Part shown: positions 1 through 5,777 of the stretch, piece by piece
How positions within the stretch are numbered: position 1 is the stretch's first letter
Layout of the letters: each line of letters opens with the position of its first letter
NCBI GenBank assembly: GCA_050747865.1
Contig: JBOGJI010000114.1
Coordinates: 1 to 6,423, forward strand
Direction: 5' to 3'
Origin: JBOGJI01 sp050747865
GTDB lineage: Bacteria; Acidobacteriota; Thermoanaerobaculia; Multivoradales; JAHEKO01
Length of the DNA stretch: 6,423 nucleotides
The notes under the pieces: generated by a model
The model's input: the letters and a program-made list of their open reading frames with translations, nothing else
Told to the model about the DNA's origin: nothing
Database searches by the model: none
Translations under genes and position numbers: made by a program

Positions 1-526
1 CGGCAGAGGGCCGCACGCCGCCACCGGGACCCGCGTTCGGCGGCGCCGGCCGCGGGTCGCCGGGCCCCTCGTCGCGGCCGGCGCCGACCCTTCCGGGTGC
101 GCCGCCCGGCGGAGACGGGAAGGGCCAGCCGCCACCACCGGCCGGGCCGCCGGAGTGCCTGCGCTCCGAGCCGCGAGGCTTGCCATCGCCGCCGGGGTCG
201 AAGGGTCCCTTCCCCGGATCCCGGTGCGCGCCCCCGCGCCTCAGGAAGTCAAACGGGTTGCGATCCCCGCTGTCATCGCGACCCTTCGGATCGGATGCCC
301 ACCTGAAGGCTCCGTCGAGGGCGTTCCGGCGCTCGTCATGCCCATGACCAGGGTCGCTGCGCTCGCCGGAATCCGGCCCGTCGCCCTCGCCGCCACGTCC
401 CCACCAGCCCCTGCGCTCACCCGTTCGCTCCGAGTCGGAGCGATCGCCTCGCTCGTGCCCCCTTCCCCAGCCCCATCCACCCCAGTGCCATCCTCCGTGT
501 ACGTTCCCAGGGCCATGTCCGCTCAT
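1..526 (-). CDS. Gly/Arg/Asp/Trp-rich hypothetical protein, partial (C-terminus beyond left edge)
   Basis: Function not recognised. The frame is free of stops from an ATG at 526 to the left edge, giving 175 visible residues. A Shine-Dalgarno-like GAGGGA (533-538) lies 6 nt before the ATG, which decides this start. The N-terminus is tryptophan- and glycine-rich (Trp at about 13, 15, 18, 20, 41 and 42, alternating with Gly/His). A strongly charged Arg/Asp/Gly region follows, with a short NPFDFLRRGG segment, then a Gly/Pro-rich tail. I see no signal peptide, membrane segment or catalytic motif, so it is probably largely disordered. By my count about 78% of third positions are G or C, less than in the clearest genes here, which lowers confidence. 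It begins 46 bp after the stop of the 756-residue gene on the same strand and is probably co-transcribed with it. Competing frames at 155-634 (+) and 241-516 (-) have no comparable start signal. Confidence 0.58.
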   Translation of the reverse strand, partial: MSGHGPGNVHGGWHWGGWGWGRGHERGDRSDSERTGERRGWWGRGGEGDGPDSGERSDPGHGHDERRNALDGAFRWASDPKGRDDSGDRNPFDFLRRGGAHRDPGKGPFDPGGDGKPRGSERRHSGGPAGGGGWPFPSPPGGAPGRVGAGRDEGPGDPRPAPPNAGPGGGVRPSA

Positions 527-532
527 GATCGA

Positions 533-538
533 TCCCTC
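533..538 (-). promoter_or_regulatory. Ribosome binding site of the Gly-rich gene
   Basis: GAGGGA on the minus strand, 6 nt upstream of the ATG at 526. It is the main support for translation of this frame rather than overlapping ones. Confidence 0.5.
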
Positions 539-572
539 GGTTTCCTGTCGAGTCTCGGGCCGGGCATGCTCT

Positions 573-2843
573 CTATGCTCCCACGAACTGCGACGCCAGG
601 TTCGAGGCTTCCGCGGCGAGGTCCGTGTCGTTGACGACGGCGACGATTTGCTGCAGCTCGCGCGATCCCGCGGCCAGGTAGTCGTCGGTGCCGTCGACCA
701 GCTCGCCCTCGATCGCGGGCACGTCGGGGGCTGTCCCGGCGTTTTTCGCCGCCCTCTCCGCCCTGGCCAGGGCCGCGAGCCACTCCTCGTCGATCTTCTC
801 GATGGGCTCGCCGGCGGTGGAGTTGCCGTACAGATCCGACTGCTGGCCGGCCACCTCCCTGGGGACCTTGCGCAGCTCGCGCCGCGGCAGGCCGAGCAGG
901 ACCACGGCGTCGGTCTTGACGCCCTCGGTCTTGACGAGCTGCTTCAGAACCGAGCTGCCGAGGGAATAGCCGACCATCGTGGTGCGCACTCCGCTCGGCA
1001 AGAGGAGCCCGGTCACCAGCTCGCGCACTTGCTGCGCCGCTTGTTGCTGCCGCGCCTGCTGAAACTGCGCGGCGTTCAGCTCGGCGCCCGGTGCCAGCGG
1101 TGTCCGCAGCCCGAAGTAGGTGACGACCGCGCTTTCTCCCCCGTCTGCGCCCTGAGTCAGGTCGTAGAGTCGCGCGGCCTGATCCGCGACCCGAGGAAGG
1201 CCGTCGAGCGAGGTGCCGGTCCCGGGCAGCAAGAACGCGACCCGCCGCGCGGTGTTCAGATCTCCGACGACCTGGGAGATCCCGCCGATGGCGCGTGGCG
1301 CATCTTGGCCCCGGCCGCCGCGAGGTAGGCCCTCGGGGAGAACGTATTCGAGAAGCCGGCTTCCTCCCGCCATCAGCCCGGCGAGCTGCGCCGCCCCGCG
1401 ATCCGCGTCGGGGTCGGCCGTCTCCCGCAGCCGCAGCCAGTCCCGGGCGGCGAGCTGCTCGTTCGCGGCGTAGCGGACGTCGAACGGAGCCCCGGCCAGG
1501 CCGCCGATGTCCGGAGCGCGTTCGGCCACGAGCCGCAGCAGCTCGATCCGCGTCAGGCCGTCGAAGAACTGTCGCACCCGAGCGGGGTCCGGCAGCTCCA
1601 CCAGCAGGTCATCGAACGCCGTGAGCAGGTTCTTCGCGAACGGTAAGCCGCTGCGCGCCTCGACGCCGTCGACCTCGAAGACCGTCGGCGGCAGCGACCG
1701 CATCTCCGGCAGCACCCGCGACGGGCGGGTGAGAAACGCGATCTGTTGCTCCGGCGACATCAGGCCCCAAAGCCGCTGCACCTGCTCGCCGGACGCCCCC
1801 AGCCCAAGGAATCCGCGGAGCGCTCCATCCACGGAGCGCAAGAAGCCGGGAGGAATCGCGAGCCCGCGCCCCGGCGCTCCCTCGAGCGGCGGCCCGGCGG
1901 CCCCGGCAGCCAGCGACACCTCCGGACCCTCTCCAAGCGACGGCTCCTCGGGCGGCCCCGGAAACTCAGCTCGTTCCTCGCCCGGCACGTCCACGGCCGG
2001 AGACCGGCGATCCGCCTCCACCGCCCCGCCGGCTTCCGGCTCCCCGCCGACCAGTGACTCACCCGGCTGCCCAGGGATTCCGTTTCGATCCCTACCTGGA
2101 ACGTCCGTGGACGGGGAAAACGGATCCGCATCCGGCATCCCAAGGAATGCCCACCCTTCGCCGATCGGCAGCTCGACCGGTTGCCCCAGTGTCCCATGTC
2201 GCTCCATGCCGGGAACGTCCACGGGCAGGAGTACCGCATCCGCCTCCGTCGTCCCCAGGGAGCTCCGCCCCTCGCCAGTCGGCAGCTCGGTCAGTTGCCC
2301 CGCAGCCTCACTTCCTTCCGACTCCAGACCGCGTGCCGGTAGGGACGGCAGTTCCGCGGGCGGGCGCTCGCGAGACGCGTCCGGCAACCCCAGGGCTTCC
2401 GGCTCTTCGCCGAATGCTCTGAGCTCGGGCTGCGGCGCGGCTCTCTCTGCCGGACGGCTTCCATGCCGCACCGGCATCTCCAAAGGATCCCGCCCAGACA
2501 GCCGTAGCTGCGGGATCTCCCGCAGCGTTACCGCGCTGCGCTCGGCTTGTCCGGGGAGGTCCGCAGGGCGAGCCTCCAGGACCCAGCTCCCGAGCTCCCC
2601 GTCGGCCTCCCCCGGCGGTGCCAGCCGCTCGATCTCTTCGCGTGCGATGGAGACTCGCTCGCGCTGCTCCAGGGCTTGCCGGTCCTCCCCCTGAAGGAGC
2701 CGTCCGAAATCGTCGGGTACTCCCTCCCCTGGCATCCGGAAGGACTGTTTGCCTTGGGCAGCCCTGCCAGCCGGGGACGCGGCCCCGGCCGTCAGGGACG
2801 ACAGCTCACGGTGCACGATCAGCCAAGAAATCATGACACGCAC
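573..2843 (-). CDS. Large modular protein with C-terminal Abhydrolase_8/DUF1023-like domain
   Basis: A 756-residue protein of unknown role. Residues 1-180 are Glu/Pro/Ala-rich with no clear signal peptide. Residues 182-333 hold four 38-residue repeats. Residues about 334-465 form a predicted helical domain that recurs in the gene at 5777-6423. Residues about 520-660 resemble DUF1023 alpha/beta hydrolases of Actinobacteria: an opening strand ending in PGTGTSLDGL (540-549), a strand SAVVTYFGL (571-579), a nucleophile elbow GYSLG with Ser627, and a following strand DAVVLLG (645-651). The only histidines in the protein are at 11, 127 and 216, so the usual C-terminal catalytic His is absent and hydrolase activity is doubtful. 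The last 90 residues are helical and Ala/Glu-rich. The GTG start at 2843 is chosen because GGAG lies 6 nt upstream; an ATG three codons later is possible. Opposite-strand frames here are Ser/Pro/Arg-rich shadows. The hydrolase assignment is by remembered family pattern; substrate and location are unknown. Confidence 0.88.
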   Translation of the reverse strand: MRVMISWLIVHRELSSLTAGAASPAGRAAQGKQSFRMPGEGVPDDFGRLLQGEDRQALEQRERVSIAREEIERLAPPGEADGELGSWVLEARPADLPGQAERSAVTLREIPQLRLSGRDPLEMPVRHGSRPAERAAPQPELRAFGEEPEALGLPDASRERPPAELPSLPARGLESEGSEAAGQLTELPTGEGRSSLGTTEADAVLLPVDVPGMERHGTLGQPVELPIGEGWAFLGMPDADPFSPSTDVPGRDRNGIPGQPGESLVGGEPEAGGAVEADRRSPAVDVPGEERAEFPGPPEEPSLGEGPEVSLAAGAAGPPLEGAPGRGLAIPPGFLRSVDGALRGFLGLGASGEQVQRLWGLMSPEQQIAFLTRPSRVLPEMRSLPPTVFEVDGVEARSGLPFAKNLLTAFDDLLVELPDPARVRQFFDGLTRIELLRLVAERAPDIGGLAGAPFDVRYAANEQLAARDWLRLRETADPDADRGAAQLAGLMAGGSRLLEYVLPEGLPRGGRGQDAPRAIGGISQVVGDLNTARRVAFLLPGTGTSLDGLPRVADQAARLYDLTQGADGGESAVVTYFGLRTPLAPGAELNAAQFQQARQQQAAQQVRELVTGLLLPSGVRTTMVGYSLGSSVLKQLVKTEGVKTDAVVLLGLPRRELRKVPREVAGQQSDLYGNSTAGEPIEKIDEEWLAALARAERAAKNAGTAPDVPAIEGELVDGTDDYLAAGSRELQQIVAVVNDTDLAAEASNLASQFVGA
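1845..2300 (-). repeat. Four tandem 38-residue (114-nt) repeats inside the 756-residue protein
   Basis: Residues 182-219, 220-257, 258-295 and 296-333 each begin with Gly-Gln/Pro and carry a GEG or similar turn. The first three end with a (V/T)DVPG element followed by a charged segment; the fourth is the most diverged. The period is also visible in DNA: GGCAGCTCG occurs at 2167 and 2281, exactly 114 nt apart. Copies have drifted, so this is an old duplication. The repeats are Pro/Gly/Glu-rich and look like an extended or disordered spacer between the N-terminus and the helical domain. Confidence 0.75.
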
Positions 2844-2845
2844 CC

Positions 2846-2860
2846 CGCGCTCCGAGCGCG
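2846..2860. repeat. 7-bp inverted repeat overlapping the RBS of the 756-residue gene
   Basis: CGCGCTC and GAGCGCG are perfect inverted arms around one central base. On the minus strand the GGAG ribosome binding site (2850-2853) lies inside this palindrome, so it could be an operator or a small hairpin that hides the site. Role inferred only; short GC palindromes also arise by chance in such DNA. Confidence 0.35.
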
Positions 2861-2897
2861 GTCCCGAACAACCCGCTGGCTTTCGCCCGCAAGTTCA

Positions 2898-2925
2898 ATA
2901 ATATCAGCTTATGCAACAGACTCAA
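2898..2925 (-). promoter_or_regulatory. Sigma70-like promoter for the minus-strand 756-residue gene
   Basis: On the minus strand, TTGAGT (2920-2925, matches TTGACA at 4 of 6) is followed after 16 nt by TATTAT (2898-2903, 5 of 6 to TATAAT). It lies in an AT-rich island (2891-2930, about 30% GC) that stands out in otherwise very GC-rich DNA. The predicted start of transcription near 2891 would give a leader of about 48 nt before the GTG at 2843. Confidence 0.5.
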
Positions 2926-2953
2926 ACTAATCCCTTGCGCCCCGGCGATCTCG

Positions 2954-2972
2954 CGACCCGCCGGCCGGGTCG
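2954..2972. repeat. Inverted repeat upstream of yggT
   Basis: CGACCCG (2954-2960) and CGGGTCG (2966-2972) are perfect 7-bp arms with a 5-nt loop. It lies between the AT-rich promoter island and yggT and has no T-tract after it, so a classic terminator is not supported. It could be an operator or leader hairpin. Confidence 0.3.
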
Positions 2973-3001
2973 ACCATCACCTGGCGCCGGGGGGCGCGTA
3001 G

Positions 3002-3007
3002 TAGACT
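3002..3007 (+). promoter_or_regulatory. Possible -10 element for leaderless yggT transcript
   Basis: TAGACT (TANNNT pattern) ends 6 nt before the yggT ATG at 3014, the spacing seen for leaderless mRNAs in several high-GC phyla. There is no convincing Shine-Dalgarno sequence before this ATG, which fits, but no good -35 is seen at 16-18 nt. Confidence 0.3.
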
Positions 3008-3013
3008 GCCAGA

Positions 3014-3310
3014 ATGAGGCTGCTCGAGGGGTTCGGGCTCTCCCTGCTGGGACTGGTGTCCTCCGTCATCACGATCTACACCTGGGTCATCATCATCCGG
3101 GCGCTGATCTCCTGGGTCAGTCCGGATCCCTACAACCCCGTCGTCCAGATCCTGCACAGGCTCACGGAGCCGGTGCTGCGGCCGCTGCGGCGCCTGGTGC
3201 CGCCGCACAAGCTCGGGGGGCTCGACCTGTCGCCGCTGATCGCCGTGCTCATCCTGGTGCTGGTCCGCAGCACGCTGGTATACACCTTCCGCGGTCCCGT
3301 GCTCCACTAG
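3014..3310 (+). CDS. yggT: YggT family integral membrane protein
   Basis: A 98-residue single-repeat YggT protein (E. coli YggT has two copies of the unit). Two hydrophobic segments at about 8-35 and 72-92 flank the family's amphipathic middle. The first segment ends in the characteristic RALISWV (29-35), followed by PDPYNP (37-42), TEP (51-53) and an RPLRRLVPP turn (56-64). The second segment carries Arg85. It is predicted to sit in the inner membrane. The family has been linked to osmotic-shock tolerance and, by gene neighbourhood, to cell division (sepF/divIVA clusters), but no biochemical activity is assigned; neither division neighbour is present here. It opens the plus-strand gene run, and the next start is 7 nt after its stop. 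Start chosen as the only ATG giving the full first membrane segment. Confidence 0.93.
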   Translation: MRLLEGFGLSLLGLVSSVITIYTWVIIIRALISWVSPDPYNPVVQILHRLTEPVLRPLRRLVPPHKLGGLDLSPLIAVLILVLVRSTLVYTFRGPVLH

Positions 3311-3317
3311 TCGCGCC

Positions 3318-3596
3318 GTGACCCTACCGCACGGCACGCGGCGCCTCTTTCCGACCGACGAGGCGGCCTCCGCGGCGGCCCACCCCGACTGGGTGATCGA
3401 GCGGGTGCTCGACGAAGGCGACAGCGAAGATGTGGCCTGGCTCTTTCGCACCTTCGGTCGCGCCGATGTCGACACCTGGGTGCGGGCTCGCGGGGGGCGG
3501 CGCCTGAGCCTCCGCAGCCGTCGCTTCTGGGAGCGGGTGTTGGGGGCGGCCGCATCGCCATGCCACCCCTTGGCGGAGGCTCTGTGGCCCTATTGA
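3318..3596 (+). CDS. DUF6922-like small protein, candidate antitoxin partner of AbiEii-type gene
   Basis: A 92-residue soluble protein starting at a GTG 7 nt after yggT. Recognisable blocks are WVIERVLDEGD (25-35), DVAWLFRTFG (38-47) and RLSLRSRRFW (62-71). These match my memory of DUF6922, a small domain often encoded immediately upstream of AbiEii-type nucleotidyltransferases, with consensus I-I-E-R-V-L-x-x-G and a final 'LS-x-x-x-x-x-F-W'. The following gene is indeed of that type and overlaps it, which supports the call. The role as antitoxin or DNA-binding regulator is inferred from pairing and has not been shown for this protein. No clear ribosome binding site precedes the GTG, so translation may be coupled to yggT. 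The first 20 residues are not conserved-looking. Confidence 0.82.
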   Translation: MTLPHGTRRLFPTDEAASAAAHPDWVIERVLDEGDSEDVAWLFRTFGRADVDTWVRARGGRRLSLRSRRFWERVLGAAASPCHPLAEALWPY

Positions 3597-4264
3597 CGCC
3601 CGACCGTGGGGACGCGTTGACCGCCGAAGCGAGCGCCTGGCTGCGCTGCCTGGCAGGCCAGCCCTGGACAGAGAGCTTCTACCTCGCCGGCTCGGCGGCC
3701 CTGGCCCTCTACCTCGGACATCGGCGGGTGGGCAACCTGGATCTGATGAGCGCGTCCGCCCGCCTCGCCAGCCCCGAGCGGCGCGACCTCCTGGCGACGC
3801 TCAAGCGGCTCGACCCGCGTTTCGAGGTGGAGACCGCGCAGGACGGCTACCTCTACGGCCGCGGGCACGACGGCGTGGCCCTGAAGCTCTTCCACTACCC
3901 GTACCCGCTGATCGCCCCGGCCCAGGCCCACGACGGCGTGGACGTCGCGTCGGCCGCCGATCTGGGAGCCATGAAGCTGGCCGCGCTCATCGCCCGGGCG
4001 GCGCGCCGCGACTTCGTGGACCTCTACCTGCTGTGCCGGCGGCTGCCGCTGGCGGCGCTGATCGAGCACGGCGCCGCCAAGTTCAGCCACGTCCGCGACT
4101 TCTCCGTGCAGGCGCTCAAGGCCCTGGCCGATCGCGAGCTCGCGCGCGAGGACCCGATGCCGGAGCTGCTCGAGCCGCTGGCCTGGGACGAGGTGGAGCG
4201 CTGGGCGGACCGCGCGCTGCGCGACGAGGCGCGGGCTCGCTTCCAGATCCCCGAGACGACATGA
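3560..4264 (+). CDS. Nucleotidyltransferase AbiEii/AbiGii toxin-family protein
   Basis: A protein of up to 234 residues with the layout of the AbiEii-type nucleotidyltransferase family. The signature runs FYLAGSAALALYLGHRR (40-56), then NLDLMS (59-64), then LFHYPYPLI (110-118), and AMKLAALIARAARRDFVDLY (137-156, with Lys139, Arg150, Asp151 and Asp154). Family members usually read G-G-T-A-L and D-L-D at the active site; here Thr is Ala46 and the first Asp is Asn59, leaving Asp61. Metal-dependent nucleotide transfer may therefore be weakened or lost. Start is uncertain: ATG 3560 overlaps the upstream gene by 37 nt; an in-frame GTG at 3584 has GGAGG 4 nt before it; an in-frame TTG at 3593 overlaps the upstream TGA as TTGA. 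All keep the whole domain. Its own stop overlaps the hutI start (ATGA). In characterised pairs the protein is a toxin acting with an upstream antitoxin. Confidence 0.85.
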   Translation: MPPLGGGSVALLTPDRGDALTAEASAWLRCLAGQPWTESFYLAGSAALALYLGHRRVGNLDLMSASARLASPERRDLLATLKRLDPRFEVETAQDGYLYGRGHDGVALKLFHYPYPLIAPAQAHDGVDVASAADLGAMKLAALIARAARRDFVDLYLLCRRLPLAALIEHGAAKFSHVRDFSVQALKALADRELAREDPMPELLEPLAWDEVERWADRALRDEARARFQIPETT

Positions 4265-5541
4265 GCGACCTGCTGATCCACGGACTCGCCGAGGTCGCCA
4301 CTCCCCGGGGGGCGACGCCCCGCCGCGGCGCCGACCAGGGGGCCTTCACGCGCCTGCCGGGCGCGGAAGTCCTGTGCCGCGGCGGCCGCATCGCCTTCGT
4401 GGGCCCGCGCGAGGAGCGCGTTCGCCTCCATGGAGAGCTGCCCGAGGTCGAGCGCCTCGACGGTCGCGGGGGAACCCTGGTGCCGGGGTTGGTCGACCCG
4501 CACACCCACCTGCCCTGGGCCGGCTCGCGCGGCGCCGAGTTCGCGCGCCGCCTCGCCGGCGCCTCCTATCAGCAGATCGCCGCGGAAGGCGGCGGCATCC
4601 TGGCCACCGTCCGCTCGACCCGTGAGGCCGGTGAGGAGGAGCTGGTCTCCGCCATGCTCCCACGCATGGACCGGATGCTGGCCTGCGGCACCACCACCGC
4701 GGAGGCCAAGAGCGGCTACGGCCTGAACCTCGCCGATGAGCTGAAGCAGCTCCGGGCCATCCGCGCCGCCGACCGGGCCCATGCGCTAGACCTCGTGCCC
4801 ACGCTGCTGGCCGCCCACGAGATCCCCCCCGAGCACCGCCAGTCGCGCGAGCGTTGGATCGCCGAGATATGCGAGGAGATCACGCCGGCCGTCGCGGAAG
4901 CGGGACTGGCCCGGTTCTGCGACGTCTTCTGCGAGCACGGAGTGTTTACCGCCGCCGAGTCACGGCAGGTCCTCGAGGCCGGGGCCCGCCACGGCCTTGC
5001 TCCCCGGCTTCACGCCGACGAGTTCCAGGACTCGGGCGGCGCCGAGCTGGCCGCCGAGCTGGGTGCCGCCTCGGCGGATCACCTGATCGCCGTCTCCGAT
5101 CGCGGCATCGAGGCGCTGGCGCGAGCCGGCGTCACCGCCGTGCTGCTTCCGGGCACCAGCTTCTTCCTGATGCAGCACCACTACGCGCCCGCCCGCCGCC
5201 TGCTCGAAGCCGGCGTGCCGGTGGCCCTGGCGACCGACTGCAACCCGGGCTCCTCCAACACGGAGTCCCTGCCCACCATCCTCACCCTGGCCGTCTTCGA
5301 GGCCGGCATGTCGATCGCCGAGGCGCTCACCGCCGCCACCCTGAATGCCGCCTGCACGCTCGGCCTGGGGCAAGAGATCGGCTCGATCGAGCCCGGCAAG
5401 CGCGCCGACCTCGTTCTCCTCGACGAGCCCGACCTCGACCACCTCGCCTACCACTACGGCGTCAACCCCGTCCACACGGTCGTCAAGAACGGCCGCGTCG
5501 TCTGGCGACGCCCGGATCGCGCCCCGTACACCGCGGCTTGA
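4261..5541 (+). CDS. hutI: Imidazolonepropionase
   Basis: A cytosolic amidohydrolase, 426 residues, the usual length for the family. It hydrolyses 4-imidazolone-5-propanoate to N-formimino-L-glutamate, the third step of histidine degradation. Metal ligands are visible as His81 and His83 (DPHTH motif), His251 (HADEF, with Glu254) and Asp326 (ATDCNPGS), agreeing within two positions with those I recall for Bacillus subtilis HutI. Substrate-site residues Arg90, Tyr153 (AKSGYG) and His186 (LAAHE) are also present. The C-terminal GSIEPGKRADLVLL (374-387) is the amidohydrolase return to the small beta-domain. The open frame extends back to 4033, but the ATG at 4261 is correct: it starts the family's N-terminal strand, and its ATGA overlaps the preceding stop, implying translational coupling. 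No hutH, hutU or hutF/hutG lies in the window. Nothing is broken, so it should be functional. Confidence 0.97.
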   Translation: MSDLLIHGLAEVATPRGATPRRGADQGAFTRLPGAEVLCRGGRIAFVGPREERVRLHGELPEVERLDGRGGTLVPGLVDPHTHLPWAGSRGAEFARRLAGASYQQIAAEGGGILATVRSTREAGEEELVSAMLPRMDRMLACGTTTAEAKSGYGLNLADELKQLRAIRAADRAHALDLVPTLLAAHEIPPEHRQSRERWIAEICEEITPAVAEAGLARFCDVFCEHGVFTAAESRQVLEAGARHGLAPRLHADEFQDSGGAELAAELGAASADHLIAVSDRGIEALARAGVTAVLLPGTSFFLMQHHYAPARRLLEAGVPVALATDCNPGSSNTESLPTILTLAVFEAGMSIAEALTAATLNAACTLGLGQEIGSIEPGKRADLVLLDEPDLDHLAYHYGVNPVHTVVKNGRVVWRRPDRAPYTAA

Positions 5542-5597
5542 GCCGGGCGACGGTCCCTGGCGCCGCTCGCCACGAGCTTCCCCGACCGTGATCCGCC

Positions 5598-5759
5598 GTG
5601 AGCGCGCAGTGCGGGGAGTCGGGGCAGAGCCACGCCGGGTGCATCCTGATCTGGTCGCTCGACCACAGCCGCTTCTCGGAGATCGTGGCGGGTGTGCGAG
5701 GGTTGCTCGAAAGGCGGCCGAGCCAGGATGACTGGCGCGACATCGCGGTCGCGTTATGA
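5598..5759 (+). pseudogene. C-terminal remnant of a DUF5615/PIN-like toxin
   Basis: A 53-codon frame from GTG 5598 to TGA 5757-5759. Third positions are G or C in 48 of 53 codons, the pattern of real coding DNA in this genome. The peptide contains GQSHAGCILIW (9-19), LDHSRFSEIV (21-30) and ends DDWRDIAVAL. This resembles the last part of DUF5615-type PIN-like proteins, where a 'G-x-x-H-A-G-I' strand follows the last active-site Asp and is followed by helices. The N-terminal two thirds with the catalytic acidic residues is missing. An in-frame stop lies at 5589-5591, only about 56 nt separate it from hutI, and none of the three frames there carries the missing part. No ribosome binding site precedes the GTG. 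I therefore call it a truncated relic; a genuine 53-residue gene is less likely. Family assignment is from memory and moderate. Confidence 0.5.
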
Positions 5760-5777
5760 CCCCGGTTTTCGCGGGTC
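5758..5777. terminator. Possible bidirectional hairpin between convergent genes
   Basis: GACCCCG and CG(C)GGGTC form a 7-bp stem with one bulged C and a GTTTT loop, between the end of the plus-strand block and the stop of the minus-strand gene. The position suits a shared terminator, but no T-tract follows on either strand, so this is weak. Confidence 0.28.

Noticed and set aside
155..634. Plus-strand 159-codon frame near the left edge
   Set aside because: Pro/Ala/Arg-rich with no start signal; the minus-strand frame from 526 has a ribosome binding site and a more protein-like pattern.
525..1328. Plus-strand open frame of 267 codons opposite the hydrolase domain
   Set aside because: Leu/Arg/Gly-rich shadow of the minus-strand gene with no family motif.
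1507..2694. Long plus-strand open frame (395 codons)
   Set aside because: It is antisense to the modular protein, very Ser/Pro/Arg-rich with no domain pattern, while the minus frame has clear hydrolase and shared-domain blocks. A GC-driven shadow.
4033..4260. N-terminal extension of the hutI frame
   Set aside because: It would overlap the AbiEii-type gene by over 200 nt and encodes an Arg/Ala/Gly-rich stretch absent from HutI; the ATG at 4261 fits family length and start.
4024..4782. Minus-strand open frame of 252 codons opposite the AbiEii/hutI junction
   Set aside because: Lies antisense to two well-supported genes and has shadow composition.
5546..5590. ACGGTC/GACCGT inverted repeat after hutI as terminator
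   Set aside because: Only 6 bp with a loop of about 28 nt and no T-tract; not supportable as a terminator.
5542..5597. Search for the missing N-terminal part of the PIN-like relic by frameshift
   Set aside because: All three frames were read; each is short or stopped and none shows a PIN active-site strand, so truncation rather than a simple frameshift.
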